A DNA stretch of 21,158 bases, taken from assembly GCA_041082245.1 (NCBI GenBank), contig JBDOIE010000036.1, forward strand, positions 1 to 21,158, in the 5' to 3' direction. The notes under the pieces are model-generated. The model was not told where the DNA came from, searched no databases, and was given only the letters and a program-made list of their open reading frames with translations. The position numbers were made by a program, and so were the translations under genes. This stretch comes from DAOTVY01 sp041082245. GTDB lineage: Bacteria; Chloroflexota; Chloroflexia; DTKN01. Of this stretch, positions 14,761-21,158 are shown piece by piece. Each line of letters begins with the position of its first letter. The first letter of the stretch is position 1.

Positions 14761-14869
14761 CGGTGTCTCCGAGCCACGGAGGCTAAGGGGCAGAGTTGCC
14801 CGATGCACCGGGGCCGATAGGGTGTAGCTGGAAACGGCTGCGCCTCCCATTACGGAAAGGAGACCACCG
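14761..14869 (+). ncRNA. predicted Moco/Tuco-family riboswitch
   Basis: A structured leader between the promoter and an aldehyde:ferredoxin oxidoreductase. Visible helices: closing P1, 14761-14770 (CGGTGTCTCC) with 14859-14869 (one bulged C at 14865); P2, GGAGGC 14778-14783 with GCCTCC 14842-14847; a hairpin GGGCA/TGCCC at 14788-14801; CACC/GGTG at 14806-14824; and AGCTG-GAAA-CGGCT at 14826-14839, a GNRA-capped stem. The layout and the CTCCGAGCC and GGAAAGGAGACCACC segments recall the molybdenum-cofactor RNA motif, known upstream of Mo/W-pterin enzyme and biosynthesis genes. I could not run a covariance model. Because AORs normally use tungsten, a tungsten-cofactor variant is plausible. Confidence 0.75.
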
Positions 14870-14899
14870 GCTGCGTGAGCAGTGCGGGTGGTCGTTTTC
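14862..14899 (+). terminator. riboswitch expression platform: intrinsic terminator overlapping P1
   Basis: GACCACC (14862-14868) pairs with GGTGGTC (14887-14893), the inner CTGC-GTGA-GCAG adds a GNRA-capped stem, and GTTTTC follows. The 5' arm is also the 3' strand of P1, so the two helices exclude each other. Stabilising P1 should block termination. Confidence 0.7.
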
Positions 14900-14911
14900 A
14901 TTAGGGTAAGG

Positions 14912-14921
14912 AAGGAGGTGA
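14912..14921 (+). promoter_or_regulatory. orphan full-length Shine-Dalgarno sequence
   Basis: AAGGAGGTGA is a ten-base match to the anti-Shine-Dalgarno end of 16S rRNA. The nearest in-frame ATG (14938) is 16 bases away, too far for ordinary initiation, and the AOR family start at 14977 has its own GGAGGT at 14964-14969. Confidence 0.55.
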
Positions 14922-14976
14922 GAATCCCCGAGACCGGATGAGGCGGTTCTCCAGTTGCAGCGTGGAGGTTGGAGCC

Positions 14977-16722
14977 ATGAGCAAGATCCTGCGCGTGAAC
15001 ATGACCGACCTGACGGCCCGCTTCGAGGACGTGCCCGAGGCGTACCGGCTCATGGGCGGACGCTGGCTGACGTCGAGCATCGTTGCCGACGAGGTCGACC
15101 CAACCTGCCACCCGCTCGGCCCGAACAACAAGGTGGTGCTCGCCCCGGGGATCGTCACCGGGACGCCGGCGCCGACGAGCGCCCGCATCTCTGTGGGGGG
15201 CAAATCCCCGCTCACCGGCGGTATCAAGGAGGCGAACGCCGGTTCCCCCTTCCCGTACCAGTTGGCCCGTATGGGGATCAAGGCGATCATCGTCGAAGGA
15301 CAGCCGAAGGAAAAAGGCAAGTTCTGGCTGCTGCGCGTGACCAAGGATAGCGCGACCTTCGAGCCGGCCGATCCCTATATCGGGCGCGGCCTTTACGAGG
15401 TCTTCCCCGAGTTGTACGACCGCTACGGCAAGAAGGCCGGCATCATGGCGATCGGGGTCACCGGTGAGATGCGCATGGCGATGGCCGGCGTCTGCTTCAA
15501 CGACATCGACGGCCGGCCGAGCCGCTATGCTGGCCGTGGCGGCCTGGGGGCTGTCCTGGGCTCCAAGGGACTGAAGTTCATCGTGCTCGACGACACCGGT
15601 GCTCCGGGCGTGCCGCTGGCGGACAAAGAGCGCTTCCAGGCGGGGAGCAAGGCGCTCTCCGAGGCGCTGCGCACGCATGCTGTGACCAAGCCCGGCGGCG
15701 CGTTGAACACCTACGGGACGGCCGTCCTGATCAACATCCTGAACGAGGCCGGGGGTCTGCCCACCCGCAACTTCTCCAGCGGCTACTTCGAGGGCGCGGC
15801 CAAGATCTCCGGCGAGGCGATCAACGCCGGCACCAAGGAGCGCGGCGGGGCGGGGGCAGTCGGCCACGGTTGCTCGCCTACCTGCATCATCAAGTGCTCC
15901 AATATCTGGCCCTACCCCGACGGCCGCGAACACGTCTCCTGCGTCGAGTACGAATCCGACTGGGCACTGGGAGCCAACTGCGGGATCGACGACCTGGACA
16001 CGATCGCCGAACTCGTCCGCCTTTGCAACGACTACGGCCTGGATACCATCGAGGCTGGCGGGACGCTCGCGGTCGCGATGGAGGCCGGCCTTGCCGATTT
16101 CGGCGACGGAAAGAAGGCTCTCGAACTGATGCACGAGATCGGCAAAGGCACGCCCCTCGGGCGCATCCTGGGCAACGGCGCCGCTTTCACCGGACGGGCG
16201 TTCGGGGTGACCCGCGTGCCCCACGTCAAGGGCCAGAACATGCCCGCCTACGAACCGCGCGCCGTCAAGGGGATCGGCGTCACCTACGCCACCACGACCA
16301 TGGGCGCCGACCACACGGCCGGCTACACGATCGCCCCGGAGATCCTTTCCGTCGGCGGGAAAGAGGACCCGCTCTCCATCGAGCGCAAGGCGGAGATCTC
16401 GCGCAACCTGCAGACAGCGACCGCCTTCCTCGACTCCTCGGGCCACTGCCTCTTCATCGCCTTTGCCATCCTCGACATTCCCGAGGGCTTCCAGGGCATG
16501 ATCGAGGAGTGCAACGGCGTGCTGGGGACGAACTGGACCGCCGACGATGTCACCCGCATCGGCCAGGAGATCCTGAAGAAGGAACGCGCTTTCAACCTGG
16601 CGGCCGGCTTTACCCCTGCCCACGACCGCGTGCCCGAGTTCATGAAGTACGAACCGCTCCCGCCCCACAACACCGTCTTCGACGTCCCCGACGAGATGCT
16701 GGACGCGGTCTGGAAATTCTGA
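14977..16722 (+). CDS. aldehyde:ferredoxin oxidoreductase family protein (tungstopterin enzyme)
   Basis: A 581-residue cytoplasmic oxidoreductase of the AOR family, which binds a bis-pterin tungsten (or molybdenum) centre and one Fe4S4 cluster and oxidises aldehydes or related substrates with ferredoxin. The N-terminal domain shows LAPGIVTGTPAPTSARISVG and a SPLTGG segment. Cluster ligands are C299, C303 and C307 (HGCSPTCIIKCSN) and C491 (DSSGHCLF). The first spacing is C-x3-C rather than the C-x2-C of Pyrococcus AOR, suggesting a distinct subfamily. ATG 14977 was chosen for the family-like start MSKILRVNMTDLT and GGAGGT seven bases upstream; ATG 14938 would add 13 residues. It is transcribed alone, between a riboswitch and a terminator. 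Substrate and metal are not determinable here. Confidence 0.93.
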   Translation: MSKILRVNMTDLTARFEDVPEAYRLMGGRWLTSSIVADEVDPTCHPLGPNNKVVLAPGIVTGTPAPTSARISVGGKSPLTGGIKEANAGSPFPYQLARMGIKAIIVEGQPKEKGKFWLLRVTKDSATFEPADPYIGRGLYEVFPELYDRYGKKAGIMAIGVTGEMRMAMAGVCFNDIDGRPSRYAGRGGLGAVLGSKGLKFIVLDDTGAPGVPLADKERFQAGSKALSEALRTHAVTKPGGALNTYGTAVLINILNEAGGLPTRNFSSGYFEGAAKISGEAINAGTKERGGAGAVGHGCSPTCIIKCSNIWPYPDGREHVSCVEYESDWALGANCGIDDLDTIAELVRLCNDYGLDTIEAGGTLAVAMEAGLADFGDGKKALELMHEIGKGTPLGRILGNGAAFTGRAFGVTRVPHVKGQNMPAYEPRAVKGIGVTYATTTMGADHTAGYTIAPEILSVGGKEDPLSIERKAEISRNLQTATAFLDSSGHCLFIAFAILDIPEGFQGMIEECNGVLGTNWTADDVTRIGQEILKKERAFNLAAGFTPAHDRVPEFMKYEPLPPHNTVFDVPDEMLDAVWKF

Positions 16723-16732
16723 TCAACAACAC

Positions 16733-16779
16733 GGCGGGGCTGCGGCTGTTCCGACCGCAGCCCCGCCCGTCTTTTTCTT
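16733..16779 (+). terminator. intrinsic terminator after AOR
   Basis: A perfect 13-bp stem (GGCGGGGCTGCGG at 16733-16745 with 16755-16767), a nine-base loop and the T-rich run TCTTTTTCTT form a textbook terminator 10 bases after the AOR stop. On the minus strand, transcripts arriving from the MoaD gene would meet the same stem but only a weak T run. Confidence 0.92.
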
Positions 16780-16781
16780 GC

Positions 16782-17024
16782 CTATCCCCCGGCAACCGGC
16801 GGGAAAACGCTCACCCGATCGCCCTCCTGCACCGCATACTGCTCCGTCACCGCACGATAGTCGACAAAGATCGTCTTGACCTCGTGCCTCGGGATTCCCA
16901 GGCGCTCCAGCACCTCCCGCACCGTGGTTCCCGCGGGAACCTCGAGCGAAAGCGCTTCGCCGGGAGCAAGATCCGGAGCGTACCGCCGCAACGAGGCAAA
17001 CAGGCGGACGTCGATCTTCGGCAT
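16782..17024 (-). CDS. MoaD/ThiS-family sulfur carrier protein
   Basis: An 80-residue beta-grasp (ubiquitin-like) protein. It shows the MoaD start DVRLFASLRRYA, the central GTTVREVLERLGIP and the ending DRVSVFPPVAGG. The free C-terminal Gly-Gly is the site that MoeB-type enzymes adenylate and thiocarboxylate, so it can act as a sulfur donor, most likely to the pterin dithiolene of the Mo/W cofactor. ATG 17024 follows a GGGGGA box. A GTG at 17066 overlapping the upstream stop (GTGA) would add 14 unconserved-looking residues. It converges on AOR. Confidence 0.88.
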   Translation of the reverse strand: MPKIDVRLFASLRRYAPDLAPGEALSLEVPAGTTVREVLERLGIPRHEVKTIFVDYRAVTEQYAVQEGDRVSVFPPVAGG

Positions 17025-17062
17025 GACTTTCCCCCAGGATACCGGCCCGCCGGCCGTGCCTG

Positions 17063-17350
17063 TCACTTAGCCTTTTCGAAGTACCACTTGTACAGCAGCT
17101 GCATATCGTCCGGAAAGACCGCCAGCCGATCCCCCGGCTGCACGCGCCGGCTAAGGGCGGAGTAGGTGCGGTTCAGGAAGATGTTCGCCCCTACTTCCTC
17201 CAGCGGAATGCCCACGCGCTCAAGCACACTGGCGATCGTGTCCCCGTCACGCACGGGGACCCGGACGACCGATTCCGCATCGGGCCGCTGCTCGCTTGCA
17301 AACCGACGCAGCTTGCCGTACAGGTAAAGGGTCAGTTCGCTTTCGGCCAT
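17063..17350 (-). CDS. second MoaD/ThiS-like beta-grasp protein without C-terminal Gly-Gly
   Basis: A 95-residue protein that starts like MoaD (TLYLYGKLRRFA), has the DGDTIASVLERVGIPLEEV segment and a BDRLAVFPDD-type ending region (GDRLAVFPDD), but continues for 13 residues to KWYFEKAK and lacks the terminal Gly-Gly. It therefore should not form a thiocarboxylate directly. It may be a structural paralogue or partner of the next gene's product, or need trimming. ATG 17350 was preferred over an upstream GTG at 17362 because GAGG lies at the right distance. It is the first gene of a two-gene unit. Confidence 0.8.
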   Translation of the reverse strand: MAESELTLYLYGKLRRFASEQRPDAESVVRVPVRDGDTIASVLERVGIPLEEVGANIFLNRTYSALSRRVQPGDRLAVFPDDMQLLYKWYFEKAK

Positions 17351-17370
17351 TCGCAACCTCACAAGTCTTT

Positions 17371-17399
17371 ATTTTAGCATGCGGCGGAGGTTGTAGCAA
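17371..17399 (-). promoter_or_regulatory. sigma-70-type promoter for the two MoaD-like genes
   Basis: On the minus strand, TTGCTA (17399-17394) and TAAAAT (17376-17371) are 17 bases apart. The start near 17364 leaves a leader of about 14 bases. It does not carry the TGGAAACC block of the rpsB and AOR promoters. Confidence 0.65.
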
Positions 17400-17485
17400 A
17401 CGGGACAGGTCTGGCCGCTTGTTCACGATCCCGGAGGGAAGGCTTCCTGCATGGGAAGGGCCGAAGCCTGGTATTGCCCGCCACG

Positions 17486-19177
17486 CTATGCAGACACACC
17501 GACGGATGGGTCCGGCGTGCAAACGCCGCAGGAGCGGCATTCCGGCTCCTCCGGACACGGCGGCCCTGCCTCGCCCCGACGGGCCCTTTCCCATTCCCGC
17601 CAGAGCACCTCCCGGCGCACCCCAGCATCGACAACTTCCCACGGGAACGGTTCGTCCTGTTCCCGTTCCCGCAGGTATTCCTCTTCCGTCAGCCCGGCTC
17701 TCTTCAGCGCCCGCTGCCAGGCCGCGGGCGTCGCACTTTCCATGCCGGCCAGGACCTGCGCCAGCCTTCGGTCCCCCCGCGCCAGCACCCCCTGAATACG
17801 GGACCACGGGACGCTTTCCGGCTCGACGGCAACTCTCAACCGCGCCATCTCCTTCCGGAGATGCTGCAGCCGCTCCTCCAGCAGTTCCGCGGGTGCCATC
17901 GCGGCCCATTGAAAGGGCGTATGCGCTTTGGGGACAAACGGGGCAACGCTCAGCGTGACACTCCCTGGACGGAAAATCCCCTGCACCTCCCGCACGAGTT
18001 CCCCGATGCCTGCGATGTCCTCTTCGCCCTCGCCCGGAAGACCGACCATGAAATAGAGCTTCAACCGCCGGATCCCGGCCGCTTTGGCCATCGCCGCCGC
18101 GCTGAGGAGTGCCTCCGCATCCAGTCCTTTCTGGATTGCCGTCCGCAGACGGGGCGTCCCGGCTTCCGGCGCCAGGGTAAGCGTCCGCGTGCCGCTGCGG
18201 CGCAGCCCGTCCAGGAGCCACGGCGTCACTCGGTCGGCGCGCAGCGAGGCGACGGTAAAGCCTCCGCCCAGCTCGAGGATTGTGCGCACGATCTCCTCAA
18301 GCTCGGGGTGGTCGGAAACCGCCGCCCCCACCAGGCCGATACGCTTGCGGTAACGCAGCCCTCTTTCGAATTGCGGCCGCAGGACTTCCAGCGGGCGATA
18401 ACGCGGCGGGCGCGTGATGTGGCCGGCCAGGCAGAAGCGGCAGCCCCATCGACAACCCCGGGCGATCTCCACGAGATACACATCCCCGAACTCGGTTTCC
18501 CGCGTGAGCACGACCGAGGTCGTAGCGAAGGCCGAAAGGTCGCGCACCCACTGCCGCCGCACCGGCCTCTGCTCGGCACGCACGGGAAGGTACATCCCTT
18601 CGACCTTGCCGACTTCCGCCAGCGTCTCCTCCCGGGTTGTACCCTGAGAGAGGGCCGCCAGGATGCCGGGCAGAAGCACCTCGCCTTCTCCCACGCCGAC
18701 CGCATCCAGGAACGGTGCGACCGGTTCGGGATTCGCCGAAAGCGCGATGCCTCCGCCCAGCAGGATCGGGTCGCCCTCCCCCCGCTCCGCGGCCCAGAGC
18801 GGGATCTTTGTCCGCCGGACCAGGGAAACGAGGTGAAAATAGTCGAGCTCAAAGGCGACGGAAAAGGCCCAGACCGGAAAATCGGCGAGCGGCCGGCCGG
18901 ACTCGAGGCTCCGCGGGGTCTCATCTCCCCCTTCCCATACTACCCGCTCGCACACGACATCGTCCTCGGCGTTCAACAGCCCGTAAAGGGTCTGGAAGCC
19001 GAGGTTCGACATCGCCACGCGGTACCGGTTAGGATAGATCAGGGCGATGGGGATGCGACCGCCCCATTCCTTCCGGAGCGTCCCCACCTCGCCCGCAAGG
19101 CGATCCCGCTTCCCTCGCGGGCCAGAGTCTGCCCAGGGGTTCCCACCGGCCGGGGATCGAGGGAGAAGCCGGGTCAC
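17486..19177 (-). CDS. B12-binding-like radical SAM protein (TIGR03960-type), uncharacterised
   Basis: A 563-residue protein. The N-terminal third (IALIYPNRYRVAMSNLGFQT and ILLGGGIALSANPEP) resembles the cobalamin-binding-type domain found before many radical SAM cores. The radical SAM motif is C242-x3-C246-x2-C249 (IARGCRWGCRFCLAGH), followed by TLAPEAGTPRLR and MVGLPGEGEEDIAGI. A Cys-rich tail (C541, C547, C550, C553 in ECRSCGVC) may bind metal or another cluster. The family's partner DUF2344 (TIGR03936) is neither fused nor adjacent. GTG 19177 was chosen because it overlaps the upstream TGA (GTGA), like other couplings here. An in-frame start at 19237 would overlap the upstream gene by 64 bases. 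Function unknown; RNA modification is often suspected. Confidence 0.85.
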   Translation of the reverse strand: MTRLLPRSPAGGNPWADSGPRGKRDRLAGEVGTLRKEWGGRIPIALIYPNRYRVAMSNLGFQTLYGLLNAEDDVVCERVVWEGGDETPRSLESGRPLADFPVWAFSVAFELDYFHLVSLVRRTKIPLWAAERGEGDPILLGGGIALSANPEPVAPFLDAVGVGEGEVLLPGILAALSQGTTREETLAEVGKVEGMYLPVRAEQRPVRRQWVRDLSAFATTSVVLTRETEFGDVYLVEIARGCRWGCRFCLAGHITRPPRYRPLEVLRPQFERGLRYRKRIGLVGAAVSDHPELEEIVRTILELGGGFTVASLRADRVTPWLLDGLRRSGTRTLTLAPEAGTPRLRTAIQKGLDAEALLSAAAMAKAAGIRRLKLYFMVGLPGEGEEDIAGIGELVREVQGIFRPGSVTLSVAPFVPKAHTPFQWAAMAPAELLEERLQHLRKEMARLRVAVEPESVPWSRIQGVLARGDRRLAQVLAGMESATPAAWQRALKRAGLTEEEYLREREQDEPFPWEVVDAGVRREVLWREWERARRGEAGPPCPEEPECRSCGVCTPDPSVGVSA

Positions 19178-19647
19178 TGCACCCGGGTGCCGCACTGTGC
19201 GCAGAAGGCTGCCCCGGGGACGAGCGCCGCCCCGCACTGAGGGCAGAAGCGCGTCTCGGGCTGGGCAGCGGGAGCTTCTGTCGCGGCCGGCTGCGGCTGG
19301 GGCTGCGGTGCGGCTGCCACGGCCTCGGCCTTGATCGCCTCGATGGCCGCCTCTTTTTCCTGGATGGCCGCCTGGCGCGTAGCGATCTCCTGCTCCAGCG
19401 CCGCCACCTTGCCCACGAACGGCTCAAGCTCGGCCGAGACCAGCGTGCCGGCCCGCAGCATCTCGAGCGCCTGCGCTCCCAGCTGCAGCTTGGCCGCCTG
19501 GATCTGGGCCTGCAGGTCGGAGATCTGCTTTTCCAGGTCGCGGATCTCCCCTCGAATGCGGTTGATCCGCGCGAGCTGGTCCAGTTCTTTCTTTCCTTTG
19601 TCCACCGTCTCGCTGACGACCTTGCTCAGTCGATCCAGAAACGACAT
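19174..19647 (-). CDS. coiled-coil protein with C-terminal zinc ribbon
   Basis: A 157-residue protein with no recognised named family. Residues of about 10-110 are strongly helical with heptad-like Leu/Ile/Ala spacing (IRDLEKQISDLQAQIQAAKL). A Pro/Gln/Ala linker follows (AAAPQPQPQPAATEAP), then a zinc ribbon with C135-x2-C138 and C149-x2-C152 (FCPQCGA, FCAQCGT). The start MSFLDRLSKVVSETVDKGKK at ATG 19647 is preceded by GAGGAGG. Such proteins often act as scaffolds. It lies 11 bases after the response regulator and overlaps the radical SAM gene. Confidence 0.8.
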   Translation of the reverse strand: MSFLDRLSKVVSETVDKGKKELDQLARINRIRGEIRDLEKQISDLQAQIQAAKLQLGAQALEMLRAGTLVSAELEPFVGKVAALEQEIATRQAAIQEKEAAIEAIKAEAVAAAPQPQPQPAATEAPAAQPETRFCPQCGAALVPGAAFCAQCGTRVQ

Positions 19648-19658
19648 ACGAACCCTCC

Positions 19659-20069
19659 TCAAGCGCTATTCGCCCGCGCGCCGTCCTGCGCACTGCTCAG
19701 TTTGCGGATGCCGCGGCCCAGCAGGGCACGGACACGCTCCAGAAACACGTCGATGGAAAACGGCTTGGACATATAGGCGTCTGCTCCCGCCAGGAACGTC
19801 CGCTCGATGTCCGCCGGCTCTCCCAATACCGTTAGCACCAGGATGGGCATCCGGTGTCCGGCACGGATGCGCCGGCACAGTTCCCATCCGTCCACGCCGG
19901 GCATGCAGAGGTCGACGACCACCAGATCGGGTTGCTCGTGGGCCACCAGGTTCAGGCCGTCCAGCGGTTCGTTCGTGCTGGCCACCTCGTACCCGGCCTG
20001 TGTGAGCACGCTCGTCAACAGCCGGGTGATGGCCGGATTGTCATCGATGATCAGGATCTTCTGGGCCAT
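19659..20069 (-). CDS. single-domain response regulator (CheY-like receiver)
   Basis: A 136-residue receiver domain. The acidic pocket is D9-D10 (ILIIDDNP), the phosphoacceptor is D53 (VVVDLCMPGVDG), the switch residue is T80 (LVLTVLGEP) and the conserved lysine is K102 (YMSKPFS). After the receiver come about 20 basic residues with no output domain. No histidine kinase is in the window. ATG 20069 lies inside the 3' end of the EF2563-like gene (29-base overlap), so its expression is tied to that gene. Its target is unknown. Confidence 0.92.
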   Translation of the reverse strand: MAQKILIIDDNPAITRLLTSVLTQAGYEVASTNEPLDGLNLVAHEQPDLVVVDLCMPGVDGWELCRRIRAGHRMPILVLTVLGEPADIERTFLAGADAYMSKPFSIDVFLERVRALLGRGIRKLSSAQDGARANSA

Positions 20070-20934
20070 TGTCCTCTCCCTGTGGACCCCTGCGGAACCA
20101 GGTACCGATCGCTTCCAGCACCCCTCCGGCGATCGAGAGGGCCTTGTCCGAGATCGTAAAACAGAAGCGGCGCTCGCCCCGCGGGTCGACGTCCCCCACT
20201 TTCTGTCCCGCGCGCACCTGGAGGCCCGGGTGCAGCAGGCCCCGCAGCACACCGTGGATGCGCGTCACCACCGGCTCGCCCTGCACCCGTGCCACGACTT
20301 GCCCGGCCTCCACCCGGTCGCCGATCTCGGCCAGCGCCTCGAAGCGGCCGTCGGCCGGCGCGCGCAGCACGCGCTCTTCTCCCACACCAGCGATCTCCCC
20401 GGGGATCCCCGTGTTGGGAAGCGCCTCGCCCTGCCAGTAGACACGGCCCAGGAAATGGCCGCGCGCCGTTTCCACGACCGCGTGGCAGTCCCGGCCGGCA
20501 CAGAACCCTGGCCCCAGAGCGATGACGAGTGGCGCATCCGTGATCTGGGTTCCGGTGTTGCGCTTGGCCACGATCGCATCCACCAGCACCGCCGGCTGAA
20601 GCACACCCAGCGAGCGCGCTTCCGGGTCGACCAGCACCGGGACCATCCCCTGCGCGAGCAACCCCTCGACCTCGCCGAGCGCCGCCCGACGCCCCCTGAC
20701 GCCTTCTACGGTCACTTCGCCCTCGAAGACAGCGCTTGCAAAGGCCACCGCCCGCCGGATGACCGTGGGCTGAGGCTGCTCCAGGATGACCACGCGAAAC
20801 CCACACCGGTGGAGCCGCCAGGCCACGCCGCTCCCCAGATCCCCTCCGCCTTTCACCACCACCAGGAGGGGCGCCAAGGCCCGGTCGTAGCCGGCCCTTA
20901 CAGGATGCAGGTCTCCGCCCACCGCGTCGCCCAT
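20041..20934 (-). CDS. EF2563/YqeB-family molybdenum hydroxylase accessory protein
   Basis: A protein of up to 297 residues of the EF2563 family (YqeB), linked to selenium-dependent molybdenum hydroxylase maturation. Motifs: GGGDLGSGVAWRLHRCGFRV at residues 29-48 (Rossmann-like), VDAIVAKRNTGT at 119-130, and GPGFCAGRDCHAVVETARGH at 141-160. The C-terminal third resembles a lipoyl/biotinyl-like swivel (APADGRFEALAEIGDRVEAG). The exact start is unclear: ATG 20934 overlaps the upstream gene by 37 bases and lacks a clear ribosome binding site. GTG 20922 or TTG 20877 are alternatives. No hydroxylase is in the window. Confidence 0.85.
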   Translation of the reverse strand: MGDAVGGDLHPVRAGYDRALAPLLVVVKGGGDLGSGVAWRLHRCGFRVVILEQPQPTVIRRAVAFASAVFEGEVTVEGVRGRRAALGEVEGLLAQGMVPVLVDPEARSLGVLQPAVLVDAIVAKRNTGTQITDAPLVIALGPGFCAGRDCHAVVETARGHFLGRVYWQGEALPNTGIPGEIAGVGEERVLRAPADGRFEALAEIGDRVEAGQVVARVQGEPVVTRIHGVLRGLLHPGLQVRAGQKVGDVDPRGERRFCFTISDKALSIAGGVLEAIGTWFRRGPQGEDNGPEDPDHR

Positions 20935-21158
20935 TCGTATGCCGGGAACGTATCGATGTCGCCCAGGAAGGCGGGCGAATCGACCTCCACGGCCTCATCT
21001 CCCTGCAGGGTCCCCAGCAGCGCACGCCCTCCGACATCGCCACGGAGCGCTCGCAGAGCGGGGAAGAGGCGCGCGTCAAAGAGCGCTGGAATCCCGCGAA
21101 TCCCCTCCGTTCGGCTCCAGACCGCCGGGGCGCCGCTCGCGCAATACCGCCCGATCAA
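20898..21158 (-). CDS. MobA/MocA-like molybdenum cofactor nucleotidyltransferase, partial
   Basis: Only the last 86 codons are in the window; the frame is open at the right edge and the N-terminus with its nucleotide-binding motif is missing. The visible RGIPALFDARLFPALRALRG, the GGRALL segment and VEVDSPAFLGDIDT are typical of the C-terminus of MobA-like transferases, especially the MocA (CTP:molybdopterin cytidylyltransferase) side. Adjacency to the EF2563-type gene supports a role in making cytidylylated cofactor for molybdenum hydroxylases. MobA (GTP-specific) cannot be excluded from this part alone. Confidence 0.8.
   Translation of the reverse strand: MIGRYCASGAPAVWSRTEGIRGIPALFDARLFPALRALRGDVGGRALLGTLQGDEAVEVDSPAFLGDIDTFPAYEWATRWAETCIL

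Noticed and set aside
14743..16668. A minus-strand open frame of about 640 codons
   Set aside because: It covers the riboswitch and AOR in antisense and encodes no recognisable domain.
17400..17485. An intrinsic terminator after the radical SAM gene
   Set aside because: AGGCTTC and GAAGCCT can pair on the minus strand, but the loop is long and no T tract follows.
1..21158. CRISPR array, tRNA or rRNA genes, prophage
   Set aside because: No regularly spaced repeats, cloverleaf sequences, rRNA segments or phage structural genes were found on reading both strands.

Overview
The window (about 21.2 kb, high GC) reads as bacterial chromosome, most likely from a thermophilic or anaerobic Chloroflexota (Anaerolineae/Thermoflexia-like) lineage. 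This rests on overall protein character, the short EF-Ts, a REP-associated transposase with a repeat-derived linker, and a tungsten-type aldehyde:ferredoxin oxidoreductase (AOR). No rRNA or other taxonomic marker is present, so the placement is an inference.

Layout. (1) 1-1237 is a degraded accessory stretch: a small unrecognised ORF, a frameshifted RAYT transposase, and a tiny fossil that resembles the C-terminus of a DNA methylase. (2) 1288-8612, plus strand, is a run of nine tightly packed genes behind a good sigma-70-type promoter: PflX-like radical SAM protein, membrane-anchored FecR-like protein, MBL-fold hydrolase, UDP-glucose dehydrogenase, holo-ACP synthase, amidohydrolase, QueD, DUF1385 membrane protein and uracil phosphoribosyltransferase. 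(3) 8631-14259, minus strand, is the classical translation/lipid block, transcribed rpsB-tsf-pyrH-frr-uppS-cdsA-dxr, with its own promoter near 14430-14456. (4) 14698-16779, plus strand, is a self-contained regulated unit: strong promoter, a predicted Moco/Tuco-family riboswitch, an overlapping intrinsic terminator, AOR and a closing intrinsic terminator. (5) 16782-17399, minus strand, is a two-gene MoaD/ThiS-like unit with its own promoter. (6) 17486-21158, minus strand, is a coupled cluster: MocA-like nucleotidyltransferase (cut by the window edge), EF2563/YqeB-type molybdenum hydroxylase maturation protein, stand-alone response regulator, coiled-coil zinc-ribbon protein and a large radical SAM protein.

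How the parts fit. Regions 4-6 share a molybdenum/tungsten-pterin theme: a cofactor-using enzyme under a predicted cofactor-sensing RNA, sulfur-carrier-like proteins, and a cofactor cytidylylation/hydroxylase maturation pair. The most interesting signals are in the 14.4-15.0 kb intergenic region. The 3' strand of the riboswitch's closing helix is also the 5' arm of the terminator, which predicts a ligand-ON switch. The divergent rpsB and AOR promoters look like two inverted copies of one promoter module, sharing an upstream block at an identical distance from the -35 box and a matching spacer segment.
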